Shown here: in pieces, positions 1-8,440 of the stretch | Layout of the letters: each line of letters starts with the position of its first letter | Position numbering within the stretch: the stretch's first letter is position 1 | Assembly (NCBI GenBank): GCA_945898095.1 | Contig: CAMDHE010000038.1 | Coordinates: 1 to 37,363 of the forward strand | DNA length: 37,363 nt | Source of the DNA: Roseateles toxinivorans | GTDB taxonomy: Bacteria; Pseudomonadota; Gammaproteobacteria; Burkholderiales; Burkholderiaceae_C | Direction: 5' to 3' | Program-made: the position numbers and the translations under genes | The notes under the pieces: generated by a model | Told to the model about the DNA's origin: nothing | Database searches by the model: none | The model's input: only the letters and a program-made list of their open reading frames with translations

Positions 1-1
1 G

Positions 2-2299
2 AAATCAGCAGTCTCGGACCTGGAGGTCTCGAGCGAAGATGAAGATGGCTTCCTCTGGCATATCCGCTACCCGCTGGCCGATGGAACGGGCGCCGTTGTC
101 GTTGCGACGACCAGGCCAGAAACGATGCTCGGCGACGTCGCGGTGATGGTCCACCCCGAGGATGAACGCTATCAGGCGCTGATCGGCCGTCAGGTCCTGC
201 TGCCGCTGACCGGCCGGCAGATCCCGGTGATCGCCGACGACTATGTCGACCGGGCTTTCGGCACTGGTGTCGTCAAAGTCACCCCGGCCCATGATCTGAA
301 CGACTATGCGGTCGGCCAGCGCCATGCCTTGCCGATGATCTGCGTGCTGACACTCGACGCCAAAATCAATGACGAGGCGCCGCTGGAATACCGCGGCCTG
401 GACCGCTTCGTGGCGCGCAAAAAAATCGTCGCCGATCTCGATGCGCTGGGTCTGCTGGTCGAAGTGAAGAAGCACAAGCTGATGGTGCCGCGCTGCGAGC
501 GCACCGGGCAGGTGATTGAGCCGATGCTGACCGATCAATGGTTTGTCGCCATGAACAAGCCGGGCCAGGACGGCCACAGCATTGCCGAAGGCGCGATCGA
601 GGCGGTGGCTTCCGGCGAGGTCAAGTTCTTCCCCGAGCAATGGGTCAACACCTACAACCATTGGATGGGCAATATCAATGACTGGTGCATTTCGCGACAG
701 CTCTGGTGGGGCCATCAGATTCCGGCCTGGTATGGCTCAGGCGGCGAATTGTTCGTTGCCCGCGATGAAGCCGAGGCGCGCGCCAAAGCCGCTGCGGCCG
801 GTTATGCGGGCGAATTGACGCGCGACGAGGATGTACTTGACACCTGGTACTCGTCGGCGTTGGTGCCCTTCTCGACCCTGGGCTGGCCCGAAAAGTCTAT
901 CGAGCAGGATCTGTTCCTGCCCTCTTCGGTGCTTGTGACCGGCTACGACATCATCTTCTTCTGGGTCGCCCGGATGATCATGATGACCAAGCATTTCACC
1001 GGCAAAGTGCCGTTCAAGCATGTCTATATCCACGGCCTGGTGCGCGATTCGCAAGGCCAGAAGATGAGCAAGTCCGAAGGCAATGTGCTCGATCCGGTCG
1101 ACCTGATCGACGGCATTGCCCTGGCGCCCCTGCTCGACAAGCGCTCGCAAGGTCTGCGCCGCCCCGAGACCGCGCCGAAGGTTCGCAAAGCCACCGAGAA
1201 AGAATTCCCGGAAGGCATTCCCGGCTTCGGTGCCGATGCGCTGCGCTTCACTTTCGCCTCGCTGGCCTCACTGGGCCGCAATATCAGCTTCGACACCAAG
1301 CGCTGCGAGGGCTATCGCAACTTCTGCAACAAGCTCTGGAACGCAACCCGCTTCGTGTTGATGAATTGCGAGGACGCCGATTGCGGCCTGATGGCGCATA
1401 GCAAGGAACAATGCGCGCCCGGTGGTCCGGCGCACAACTATTTGACTTTCAGCCAGGCCGATCGCTGGATCAGCAGCGAGTTGCAACGCGTCGAGCAGGC
1501 GGTGGCCGATGGCTTCGCGCAGTACCGGCTTGACTTCGTCGCCAACGCGATCTATTCATTCGTCTGGGACGAATATTGCGACTGGTATCTGGAAATCGCC
1601 AAGGTGCAGATCCAGATCGGCGATGCAGCCCAGCAGCGCGCCACGCGCCGCACCTTGATCCGCGTGTTGGAAACCATTCTGCGGCTGTTGCACCCGATTG
1701 CCCCATTCATCACCGAAGAGCTGTGGCAGACGGTGGCGCCGATCGCCGGGCGCAAGAGCAAGGACGAAGAAAGCTACCTGGCCACCGCAGCCTATCCACT
1801 GGCGCAAGTGGAGCGCATCGACCCAGCGGCTGACGCCTGGGTGCAAGGGCTCAAAGCGCTGGTCAACACCTGCCGCAGCCTGCGCAGTGAAATGAAGCTG
1901 TCGCCGGCCGAACGCGTGCCCTTGCTGGTCGGTGGAGACGATGGCTTTATCGGCGAATGCGCGCCGCTGCTGAAGGCATTGGCCAAGCTCAGCGAGGTGC
2001 AATTCATCGCTGATGAAGCAGCATTTGCTGCCGCCAGCAAGATGTCGCCGGTGCTGGTCCATGGCACTGCGCGCCTGGCCTTGCATGTACAGATCGATGT
2101 GGCTGCCGAGACCGCCCGCCTGGCCAAGGAAATCGCCCGCCTCGAAGGTGAAATCGTCAAAGGCGAAGCCAAGCTCGGCAACGAAGTCTTCGTCTCGCGC
2201 GCACCCGCCGCGGTGGTGGCGCAAGAACGTCAGCGGCTGGCCGAGTTCAGCGCGACAGTCACCCGCTTGCGTGAACAGGCAGCGCATTTGGGCGGCTGA
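2..2299 (+). CDS. valS: Valine--tRNA ligase, C-terminal part (5' end outside window)
   Basis: Class I aminoacyl-tRNA synthetase that charges tRNA-Val in the cytoplasm. The frame is open from base 2, so the first ATG inside (125) is internal; about 765 residues are present and the N-terminal HIGH part lies upstream. Visible in order: the editing (CP1) domain with [13 protein letters not shown] and the [14 protein letters not shown] stretch, the catalytic core returning with [16 protein letters not shown], the KMSKSEGN loop ([14 protein letters not shown]), an anticodon-binding helical domain, and a C-terminal coiled coil ([18 protein letters not shown]) typical of ValRS. A short insertion rich in charged residues follows KMSKS. 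It ends 100 bp before galU on the same strand. Confidence 0.97.
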   Translation, partial: KSAVSDLEVSSEDEDGFLWHIRYPLADGTGAVVVATTRPETMLGDVAVMVHPEDERYQALIGRQVLLPLTGRQIPVIADDYVDRAFGTGVVKVTPAHDLNDYAVGQRHALPMICVLTLDAKINDEAPLEYRGLDRFVARKKIVADLDALGLLVEVKKHKLMVPRCERTGQVIEPMLTDQWFVAMNKPGQDGHSIAEGAIEAVASGEVKFFPEQWVNTYNHWMGNINDWCISRQLWWGHQIPAWYGSGGELFVARDEAEARAKAAAAGYAGELTRDEDVLDTWYSSALVPFSTLGWPEKSIEQDLFLPSSVLVTGYDIIFFWVARMIMMTKHFTGKVPFKHVYIHGLVRDSQGQKMSKSEGNVLDPVDLIDGIALAPLLDKRSQGLRRPETAPKVRKATEKEFPEGIPGFGADALRFTFASLASLGRNISFDTKRCEGYRNFCNKLWNATRFVLMNCEDADCGLMAHSKEQCAPGGPAHNYLTFSQADRWISSELQRVEQAVADGFAQYRLDFVANAIYSFVWDEYCDWYLEIAKVQIQIGDAAQQRATRRTLIRVLETILRLLHPIAPFITEELWQTVAPIAGRKSKDEESYLATAAYPLAQVERIDPAADAWVQGLKALVNTCRSLRSEMKLSPAERVPLLVGGDDGFIGECAPLLKALAKLSEVQFIADEAAFAAASKMSPVLVHGTARLALHVQIDVAAETARLAKEIARLEGEIVKGEAKLGNEVFVSRAPAAVVAQERQRLAEFSATVTRLREQAAHLGG

Positions 2300-2399
2300 A
2301 TGTCGCTGTGATCGATGTCACAGGCGGGCGGGATGGCTTCAAAAGCCGCCCGCAAGCCCATGCAACAATCGGCCGAATCAATCCTGAAAGTGATCAACA

Positions 2400-3275
2400 G
2401 TGGCAATTCACAAACTTACCAAAGCGATTTTTCCGGTAGCCGGCCTGGGCACGCGTTTCCTACCAGCGACCAAGGCGCAGCCGAAGGAAATGCTGCCGGT
2501 CGTTGACAAGCCGCTGATCCAATATGCGGTTGAGGAAGCCTACGCTGCCGGCGTGCGCGAGATGATCTTTGTCACCGGCCGCCACAAGCGGCCGATCGAA
2601 GACCATTTCGACATGACCTTCGAGCTCGAAGTCGCACTCGAACAAGCTGGCAAGCAGGAACTCCTCGATGTTGTCCGCAGCGTCAAGCCTGACGATATGG
2701 AATGCATCTACGTGCGCCAGGCGCAAGCCCTGGGTCTCGGTCATGCCGTGTTGTGCGCCAGACGCCTGGTCGGCAACGAACCTTTTGCGGTCCTGCTGGC
2801 CGATGACTTGATGGTCGGCGAGCAGCCGGTGCTCAAGCAGATGGTCGAGCAATATGCCGAGTGGCGCACATCGATTCTGGCGGTACAGGAAGTGCCCGCC
2901 GAACATACGCGTCGCTATGGCATCGTCGCCGGCACACCGGTCAGCGAGACGCTGATGGACGTCAGCCGCATCGTCGAAAAACCGGCGCCTGAAGATGCGC
3001 CTTCACGCCTGGCTGTGGCTGGCCGCTATATCCTGACGCCTGGTATCTTCCACGAAATCGCCAGCCAGCCGCGTGGTGTCGGCGGCGAAATCCAGCTGAC
3101 TGACGGCATCGCCGGCCTGCTGCGCCGGGAAAAAGTCTTTGCCTATCGCTATCAAGGCAAGCGCTACGACTGCGGCAGCAAGGAAGGATTCCTGCAAGCC
3201 AATGTCGAACTGGCCCTGGCGCATCCGCAACTTGGTCCGGGTTTTCGCGACTATCTGAAGTCGCTGGACATCTGA
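2400..3275 (+). CDS. galU: UTP--glucose-1-phosphate uridylyltransferase
   Basis: Makes UDP-glucose from UTP and glucose-1-phosphate, feeding LPS, capsule and trehalose or glycogen synthesis. The 291-residue length is normal for GalU. The nucleotidyltransferase signature is at residues 11-31 ([20 protein letters not shown]), followed by the sugar-binding region with [11 protein letters not shown] and, near the C-terminus, [18 protein letters not shown]. The start is a GTG: no in-frame ATG lies between it and valS, and the protein begins exactly where the family does. The ribosome site is weak. It converges on tusA-cysM, with a hairpin between. Confidence 0.96.
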   Translation: MAIHKLTKAIFPVAGLGTRFLPATKAQPKEMLPVVDKPLIQYAVEEAYAAGVREMIFVTGRHKRPIEDHFDMTFELEVALEQAGKQELLDVVRSVKPDDMECIYVRQAQALGLGHAVLCARRLVGNEPFAVLLADDLMVGEQPVLKQMVEQYAEWRTSILAVQEVPAEHTRRYGIVAGTPVSETLMDVSRIVEKPAPEDAPSRLAVAGRYILTPGIFHEIASQPRGVGGEIQLTDGIAGLLRREKVFAYRYQGKRYDCGSKEGFLQANVELALAHPQLGPGFRDYLKSLDI

Positions 3276-3281
3276 ATCGCC

Positions 3282-3305
3282 GAAGCGTCGCGCTAGCGGC
3301 GCTTC
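3282..3305. terminator. Hairpin between convergent galU and tusA
   Basis: An inverted repeat GAAGCG-t-CGC / GCTA loop / GCG-g-CGCTTC pairs perfectly apart from one opposed mismatch. It sits in the 17-bp gap between the galU and tusA stops and covers the tusA stop codon. There is no U-tract on either strand, so it may be a weak or bidirectional terminator or an mRNA 3'-end stabiliser. Confidence 0.4.
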
Positions 3306-3520
3306 AGCCAATGCACGAATTCATCAGCCAGCGTTGACTGCTCGACCAACTCGTTGCCGGTTTGACGCGCGAAAGCCTGGAAGTCGCGCAAGGATCCAGG
3401 ATCAGTTGACCGCACCTTGAGCAACTGCCCGCTGCTCATCGAAGTCAACGCTTTCTTGGCTTTCAGTATTGGCAGCGGGCAATTCAGCCCGCGTGTGTCG
3501 ATTTCGATGTCTGCATCCAT
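3293..3520 (-). CDS. TusA/SirA-family sulfurtransferase
   Basis: Small cytoplasmic sulfur carrier of 75 residues. The family's Cys-Pro-X-Pro motif is present near the N-terminus (GLNCPLPILK, Cys14), the cysteine that carries persulfide sulfur. The ATG at 3520 is chosen because GAGGA lies seven bases upstream; an in-frame TTG at 3538 would add six residues but has no such site. It starts 26 bp after the cysM stop on the same strand, so the two probably form a sulfur-metabolism operon. Whether it acts as true TusA (tRNA thiolation) or as a paralogue cannot be told from sequence alone. Confidence 0.9.
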   Translation of the reverse strand: MDADIEIDTRGLNCPLPILKAKKALTSMSSGQLLKVRSTDPGSLRDFQAFARQTGNELVEQSTLADEFVHWLKRR

Positions 3521-3546
3521 GTCTTGATCCTCAATCAATCAGCGGC

Positions 3547-4455
3547 TCAGGCGGGAAAGACGCCGGTCGACAGATAGCGATCGCCACGGTCGCAGACGAT
3601 GAAAGCGATCGTCGCATTCTCCAGCGTGCGGGCCAATTGCAGCGCGACCCAGCAAGCCCCTGCGGCCGAAATGCCGGCGAACAAGCCCTCCTCGCGCGCC
3701 ATTCGCCGCGCCATCTCTTCGGCATCGGATTGCGTCACAAGCACCAACTCGTCGACCGCCTGCGGCTGGTAGATCTTGGGCAGATAGGCTTCGGACCATT
3801 TGCGGATGCCTGGGATGCGAGAACCTTCGGCAGGCTGGGCACCAACGATGCGCACGGCCGGGTTCTGTTCCTTCAGAAAGCGCGAGACGCCGGTGATGGT
3901 TCCGGTCGTTCCCATCGCGCTGACGAAATGGGTGATCTGCCCATCGGTATCGCGCCAGATCTCGGGCCCGGTGGTCTCGTAATGAATGCGCGGGTTGTCC
4001 AGGTTGGCGAACTGGTCGAGCACATGGCCACGGCCATCGCGCTGCATCTGTTCAGCCAGATCACGGGCATATTCAATCCCGCCGGAACGCGGTGTCAGGA
4101 TCAACTCGGCCCCAAAGGCCTTCATCGTCTGCGCGCGTTCGATCGACAGATCCTCCGGCATGATCAGGATCATCCGGTAGCCACGGATCGCTGCGGCCAT
4201 CGCCAGGGCAATGCCGGTATTGCCCGAAGTCGCCTCGATCAGACTGTCGCCAGGCTTGATTTCGCCGCGCTCCTCGGCGCGCTTGATCATGCTGATGGCG
4301 GGCCTGTCCTTGACCGAACCGGCCGGGTTGTTGCCCTCCAATTTACCCAGGATGACATTGCCACGCGCCTGTTCGGGTTTGAGCAAGCGCTGCAAGCGCA
4401 CCAGTGGCGTATTGCCGATCACATCTTCAAGGCTGGGGTAACTTTTCTTGCTCAT
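3547..4455 (-). CDS. cysM: Cysteine synthase B (PLP-dependent)
   Basis: Fold-type II PLP enzyme of 302 residues that makes cysteine from O-acetylserine and sulfide or thiosulfate. The PLP lysine is K49 in NNPAGSVKDRPA, and the phosphate/substrate loop TSGNTG is at 76-81. The C-terminal part carries GTTGTITGVSRFLKE, the phosphate-binding glycine loop. The N-terminus (PSLEDVIGNTPLVRL) and length fit CysM better than CysK, which usually has its own longer C-terminus. The partner tusA follows 26 bp downstream; the two together suggest assimilation and relay of sulfur. Confidence 0.95.
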   Translation of the reverse strand: MSKKSYPSLEDVIGNTPLVRLQRLLKPEQARGNVILGKLEGNNPAGSVKDRPAISMIKRAEERGEIKPGDSLIEATSGNTGIALAMAAAIRGYRMILIMPEDLSIERAQTMKAFGAELILTPRSGGIEYARDLAEQMQRDGRGHVLDQFANLDNPRIHYETTGPEIWRDTDGQITHFVSAMGTTGTITGVSRFLKEQNPAVRIVGAQPAEGSRIPGIRKWSEAYLPKIYQPQAVDELVLVTQSDAEEMARRMAREEGLFAGISAAGACWVALQLARTLENATIAFIVCDRGDRYLSTGVFPA

Positions 4456-4488
4456 GCCGAGATTGTCGCAGCCAGCGCGAACCAGGTC

Positions 4489-4716
4489 CTAGCTGCTTTC
4501 AATAAGCCGCGCCACATCGCCCTGGCAATGGGCGCATTTACCCACCAAAAGCAGATCGCCCTGTCGCACGGCGCCAGTGAAGTTCGTGATGATCACAGCA
4601 TGGCGGCATTGACCGCACCAGACATTTTCCAGCAGGCGTTTCTTGATCTCAGGAGGAATGGCTGCCCATAACTTGGCTGCCGCCGGGGTGAAGCTGGGGA
4701 TAGATTCAATCGTCAT
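4489..4716 (-). CDS. Small zinc-ribbon-like protein of unknown function
   Basis: 75 residues with two Cys-X2-Cys pairs (CGQC near residue 34 and CAHC near residue 61), a spacing that fits a zinc ribbon. The N-terminal third (AKLWAAIPPEIKKRLLENV) looks helical. No signal peptide or membrane segment is seen. It reads in the same direction as cysM and ends 33 bp before it, so it could be co-transcribed with cysM-tusA. The ribosome site before the ATG is poor. Function not recognised. Confidence 0.7.
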   Translation of the reverse strand: MTIESIPSFTPAAAKLWAAIPPEIKKRLLENVWCGQCRHAVIITNFTGAVRQGDLLLVGKCAHCQGDVARLIESS

Positions 4717-4758
4717 CGAGAAATTGTCACCGAAAAAGCCCTTTTTGACCCTTGGAGG

Positions 4759-5166
4759 TCAGGCCGAAAGATTGAAAAATTGGCCTCGGCCCAGGATCGT
4801 CGAAAAAGTGGCGCTAAGGGCGGCGGCTGATAGGGCCTCACGCTTGGCCAGACGCTGGCGCTGTCCGCCCTGCTGGCCGGTCTGAACGGTCGATGGCAAC
4901 TGGCCCGCCTGTTGAATACCCAGCAGATAAGCCCCTTGCAGCGAGTATCCGATTTGATCAAACAAGTTCTTGCTGGCGAGGTCGGTACTGCTCAGATCAT
5001 TCTCGCCTTGAGGCCTGGCTGACCCCGCAAAGGCGGAACCACGCATTGTGGACTCCATGGCCAGCAAGAACCCACTGGTTCCCTGCTGATATTGCGGACT
5101 GTCGCCTGGGCCCGCCGCCGTGGCGCCAGGGGCACTGATACTTTCAGCAGTGATGATGCCCATCAT
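4759..5166 (-). CDS. Unrecognised 135-residue protein
   Basis: No family recognised. A strong ribosome site GGGGAGG lies just before two adjacent ATGs (5166 and 5163); the second has the better spacing. The N-terminal ~55 residues are rich in Gly, Ala, Ser and Pro and look disordered. The middle (LFDQIGYSLQGAYLLGIQQ) could form an amphipathic helix, and the region between is Gln/Gly-rich (VQTGQQGGQRQR). No cysteines and no clear signal peptide. It precedes the zinc-ribbon gene by 42 bp on the same strand. The translation signal supports a real gene; conservation is unknown. Confidence 0.55.
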   Translation of the reverse strand: MMGIITAESISAPGATAAGPGDSPQYQQGTSGFLLAMESTMRGSAFAGSARPQGENDLSSTDLASKNLFDQIGYSLQGAYLLGIQQAGQLPSTVQTGQQGGQRQRLAKREALSAAALSATFSTILGRGQFFNLSA

Positions 5167-5190
5167 GACCTCCCCAGATGCCTGAAACAC

Positions 5191-5545
5191 ATACCCGGCA
5201 ATGATTTAATCCCGGTGCTCTGAGTAGATAAAGATTTCTATCCAAGCACCGCCCTTGTGCGAATCGGCCGATGGCAAGATGCGCCTACATCCCAAGACAT
5301 CGACAAGCGTCAAGGCACATCTGTATAGACGGTCGGATTCGGCAAAGAGTTAAGGGTAAATTTGGCGAGTCAACAACTCCAGGAGCCTCGACAAGTTTGT
5401 AGTCCCACGCATTCTTGACCGTTTTGAGATCGTGGCTCCAGCGCGCGGTGCGCGTGGCAGTGCCAGGTTCTCTCTGCAGGCTCGCGAAGTCGGCCAATTT
5501 GCATGGCATAATTGAAGGCTTCAACAGCGATGCCTTCGCAACCCA
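5191..5545. other. Non-coding stretch upstream of tRNA-Leu
   Basis: I see no gene here. Open frames on the minus strand run into the tRNA and are not credible. A possible -10 box CATAAT at 5507-5512 is placed about 35 bp before the tRNA and could serve its promoter, but no convincing -35 box is seen. The upstream end should hold the promoter of the minus-strand gene starting at 5166. Confidence 0.4.
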
Positions 5546-5630
5546 GCCCGGGTGGCGGAATCGGTAGACGCAGGGGACTCAAAATCCCCCGCCGCAAGGT
5601 GTGCCGGTTCGAGTCCGGCCTCGGGCACCA
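5546..5630 (+). tRNA. tRNA-Leu (anticodon CAA)
   Basis: An 85-nt class II tRNA with encoded CCA. The acceptor stem GCCCGGG pairs with CTCGGGC (one G-T), the anticodon stem GGGGA/TCCCC encloses loop CTCAAAA giving anticodon CAA for UUG codons, a long variable arm follows, and the T arm is GCCGG-TTCGAGT-CCGGC. Discriminator A is at 5627. A terminator hairpin lies 43 bp downstream. Confidence 0.97.
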
Positions 5631-5673
5631 GCAATGGTGCGAAGGTGCTGTTTTAGGGATCAGTCCCGCATTG

Positions 5674-5697
5674 AGCCACCCAGGAGGTGGCTTTTTT
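5674..5697 (+). terminator. Rho-independent terminator of tRNA-Leu
   Basis: Seven-base stem AGCCACC / GGTGGCT with a five-base loop (CAGGA), followed by a run of six T including the last stem base. It is well placed to end the tRNA-Leu transcript. Confidence 0.85.
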
Positions 5698-5809
5698 GCG
5701 TCTGTCCGGGCCATGCCTGCCTTGCGCTGCCCCTACACTCAGTCCGGTCGCGCCGCCTTTGAAGCGCCGCTTGTATTTTCTATTCACCGCGCCACCCGAG
5801 CCGAGATTC

Positions 5810-6388
5810 ATGCCTCAAATGCCTCCAGTCACCAAAGCCTTCATGCTGGCTTGCGTGGGTTTTTATTGCGTCTTTTTCCTGCTACCCGGACTGCAGCTCT
5901 GGTTCGAACTCTGGCCACTGCACTCGGGCAACTTCATGCCCTGGCAGTTGGTCAGCTATGCCTTCTTGCATGGCACCGAACTGCATTTGTTCTTCAATAT
6001 GCTGGGGCTGTGGATGTTCGGCTCCGAACTCGAACGGGTCTGGGGCGGCCGGCGCTATATGCAGATCCTGCTGGCCAGCACGCTCAGCGCTGCCGGTCTG
6101 CAACTGCTGTTCACCTCATTGACCGGTTCGAACGCGCCGACAGTCGGTGCCTCGGGCGCCTTGTTCGGCCTGCTCTTGTCCTTCGGCATGCTCTTCCCTG
6201 ACCGGATCATCGTGCCACTGTTTCCGCCGATCCCGATGAAGGCCAAGTATTTCGTCGCGATTTTCGGCGCGCTGGAATTGCTGATGGGTCTGGGCGGAAG
6301 CACCGGTGTGGCGCATTTCGCCCATCTCGGCGGCATGCTCGGCGCCTGGGCGATGATCCGCTACTGGCGCAGCGGCCGCCGCAGATAA
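5810..6388 (+). CDS. Rhomboid-family intramembrane serine protease
   Basis: A 192-residue inner-membrane protein with about six hydrophobic segments that cleaves membrane proteins within the bilayer. The catalytic serine is in GASG (Ser115); the partner histidine is in AHFAHLGG (His172, with His169 nearby), and HLFFNMLGLWMFG holds the conserved Asn63 of the oxyanion region. The ATG at 5810 is chosen because it opens just before the first membrane segment; a longer frame from 5687 would run through the terminator hairpin. It converges on the SDR gene with only 8 bp between stops. Confidence 0.9.
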   Translation: MPQMPPVTKAFMLACVGFYCVFFLLPGLQLWFELWPLHSGNFMPWQLVSYAFLHGTELHLFFNMLGLWMFGSELERVWGGRRYMQILLASTLSAAGLQLLFTSLTGSNAPTVGASGALFGLLLSFGMLFPDRIIVPLFPPIPMKAKYFVAIFGALELLMGLGGSTGVAHFAHLGGMLGAWAMIRYWRSGRRR

Positions 6389-6396
6389 GCAGGGGC

Positions 6397-7302
6397 TCAG
6401 GCCAACAGGCCGTCGGCCGGCTGTGGATAGCGCAAGCGCAGCCCCAGTTCGGTTTTGAGGCGCTGGTTGTCGAGCCGGCGCGATTCGCTCATGAAGCTCA
6501 TTTGCATCGGTGCGATCTGGTCTTGCGCCTCGGCCCGGCTGATTCGCGGCGGGCGCGGCAGGCCGCAAAGATCAGCCGCCAGGTCGAAATAATCTCCCAT
6601 CAGCAACTCGCTGTCGTCGCAGACATGGAGCACCCGCTGCGCCAAGCCGCGGTGCAGCGCGAGGATGCAGGCACGCGCCAGATCATCGGCGTGGATATGG
6701 TTGGTGAAGACATCATCTTCGCGCCGCAGCACCGGCGAGCCGCGTGCCAGACGCTCGCGCGGATGACCGCCAAGCCGGTTCGAGGCATAGATGCCGGGCA
6801 CGCGCAGTACCGTCACCGCGCTACCGGACCTGGCGCCGAAAGCCATCAATTGCTGTTCAGCGTCGACACGGCGGCGCGCGCGGTCGGTGGCGGGAGCGAC
6901 CGGCCTCGACTCATCGAAGCTTGCGCCGCCACAGTCACCGTAGACACCGCTGGTACTGGCGTAGACGATACGGCGCGGCGGCGTCTTGCGGGCCAGGGCT
7001 TGCAGCAGGTTGCGAGTGCGTGTGTCCTGCTTGCCAAGCGGCGCCGGCGGTGCCAGGTGCAGCACCAGGTCAGCCCAGCCGGCCAGCCTTGACAGCGATG
7101 CAGGCTGGTCGAGGTTGCCGGCCAAAGGCATAGCGCCGGCCTGGCGCAGCAAGTCAAAACGCTCAGGGCTGGAGCTCAGCGCGGCGACCCGCCAGCGGCA
7201 CCCGAGCAGGCCGAGCACGCGCATGCCGACATCGCCGCAGCCGACGATCAGCAAACGCGGTTTCTTGGCAAAGTTGCTTGTCATCGGTGAATTCAGGAAC
7301 AT
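6397..7302 (-). CDS. NAD(P)-dependent epimerase/dehydratase-like SDR protein
   Basis: Extended short-chain dehydrogenase fold of 301 residues. The N-terminal Rossmann loop reads LIVGCGDVGMRVLGLL, and the later IVYASTSGVYGDCGG stretch carries the Ser/Tyr region of the catalytic site, although the usual YxxxK is not obvious and Arg-rich sequence (RARRRVDAEQQ) stands where it would be expected. This resembles YeeZ-type SDR proteins whose substrate is unknown. An alternative start is ATG 7284 (MTSNFAKK), directly before the Rossmann strand; neither start has a clear ribosome site. It is divergent from the reductase at 7382. Confidence 0.85.
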   Translation of the reverse strand: MFLNSPMTSNFAKKPRLLIVGCGDVGMRVLGLLGCRWRVAALSSSPERFDLLRQAGAMPLAGNLDQPASLSRLAGWADLVLHLAPPAPLGKQDTRTRNLLQALARKTPPRRIVYASTSGVYGDCGGASFDESRPVAPATDRARRRVDAEQQLMAFGARSGSAVTVLRVPGIYASNRLGGHPRERLARGSPVLRREDDVFTNHIHADDLARACILALHRGLAQRVLHVCDDSELLMGDYFDLAADLCGLPRPPRISRAEAQDQIAPMQMSFMSESRRLDNQRLKTELGLRLRYPQPADGLLA

Positions 7303-7381
7303 GGCGCCAGCTCAGGCAAAATAGCGGATCAGTGTACGGCCCGGCATCCACGGGCCGCTGTTCCGTCTAGAAGCCCAAACA

Positions 7382-8416
7382 ATGAATTTTCAGGTCACCG
7401 TCCAGCCCAGCGGCCGCGCTTTTTCAGTCTTGCCCGACGAAACCTTGCTGAGCGCGGCGATCCGCGATGGCATCGGCCTGCCCTATGGCTGCCGCGATGG
7501 CGCTTGTGGTTCCTGCAAGAGCCGTTTGCTCGAAGGCAGCGTCATCCATGGCACACATCAGAGCAAGGCGCTGAGCGCCGAGGAGGAAGCCGCAGGCATG
7601 GTCCTGACCTGCTGTGCCAAGCCGCAGACCGATTGCGTTCTGGAAGCCAGGACGGTGCCAGGCGCCGGCGAATTTCAGATCATGAAGCTGCCAAGCCGGG
7701 TCTTGAGTCTGGAGCGGCCCAGCGCCGATGTGGTCATCATGAAGCTGCAATTGCCGGCAACCCAGAACTTCCAGTTCCACGCCGGCCAATATGTCGAATT
7801 CATCCTGCGCGACGGCGCGCGGCGCAGCTATTCAATGGCCAACGCACCGCATAGCGCGCCCGGCACGATCGAGCTGCATCTGCGCCATATGCCAGGCGGC
7901 AAGTTCACCGACCATGTCTTTGGCGCGCTGAAGGACAAAGACATTCTGCGCATGGAGGGCCCGATGGGCAGCTTTTTCCTGCGTGAGGACAGCGACAAAC
8001 CGATCGTGCTGCTGGCCAGCGGCACCGGCTTTGCCCCGATCAAGGCCATCATCGAGCGGATGCAGCATCTGGCGCTGACCCGGCCGGCCCGGCTGTACTG
8101 GGGCTGCCGCAGCAAGGCCGATCTCTATCTGCATGACTGGGCTTTGCAGGCAGCTGCCAGCATGCCCAATCTGACTTATGTGCCGGTGCTGTCCGAGCCC
8201 AAGGCCGAAGATCACTGGCAGGGCCGCATTGGTTTTGTGCACCAGGCGGTGATGGCCGATCTGCCCGATCTGTCGGCTTACCAGGTCTATGCCTGCGGCG
8301 TGCCGGTGATGGTCGATTCAGCGCAGCGCGAATTCGTGCAGCAATGCGCTTTGCCGGCGGACGAGTTCTACGCCGACTCATTCACCTCCGAAGCGGACAA
8401 GCATGCCAAAGCCTGA
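7382..8416 (+). CDS. 2Fe-2S ferredoxin / FAD / NAD(P) oxidoreductase, CDP-6-deoxy-glucoseen reductase type
   Basis: Electron-transfer flavoprotein of 344 residues. The N-terminal plant-type ferredoxin domain has cluster cysteines C37, C42, C45 and C77 (GCRDGACGSCK and LTCCAKP). It is followed by an FAD domain with RSYSMAN at 148-154 and a GTGFAPIKAI nucleotide loop in the NAD domain. This domain order occurs in CDP-6-deoxy-delta-3,4-glucoseen reductase and in oxygenase reductases such as phenol and toluate reductases. No sugar-nucleotide or oxygenase hydroxylase partner lies beside it, so its acceptor is unknown. Its last five codons (KHAKA) and stop lie inside the first copy of a repeat that also starts the next gene. 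Confidence 0.88.
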   Translation: MNFQVTVQPSGRAFSVLPDETLLSAAIRDGIGLPYGCRDGACGSCKSRLLEGSVIHGTHQSKALSAEEEAAGMVLTCCAKPQTDCVLEARTVPGAGEFQIMKLPSRVLSLERPSADVVIMKLQLPATQNFQFHAGQYVEFILRDGARRSYSMANAPHSAPGTIELHLRHMPGGKFTDHVFGALKDKDILRMEGPMGSFFLREDSDKPIVLLASGTGFAPIKAIIERMQHLALTRPARLYWGCRSKADLYLHDWALQAAASMPNLTYVPVLSEPKAEDHWQGRIGFVHQAVMADLPDLSAYQVYACGVPVMVDSAQREFVQQCALPADEFYADSFTSEADKHAKA

Positions 8417-8440
8417 GGCTGGCATGTTTGAGGCGAAGGC
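8397..8440 (+). repeat. Hairpin repeat unit, copy 1 (44 bp)
   Basis: First of three copies. The unit contains CATGCC, two A, AGCC, loop TGA, GGCT, GGCATG: a ten-pair hairpin with an AA bulge, followed by a shared tail ending GGCGAAGGC. It holds both the stop of the reductase (TGA 8414-8416) and the first ATG of the dioxygenase frame (8403). Confidence 0.9.

Noticed and set aside
3469-4671. A 400-codon plus-strand open frame over cysM.
   Set aside because: It is a shadow of cysM in a GC-rich genome; the cysM reading has clear family motifs and this one has none.
5370-5714. A 114-codon minus-strand open frame across tRNA-Leu (with RPDSNRHTLRRGILSPLRLP).
   Set aside because: It is an antisense reading of the tRNA. 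The same false protein is often mis-annotated over tRNA-Leu/Ser genes.
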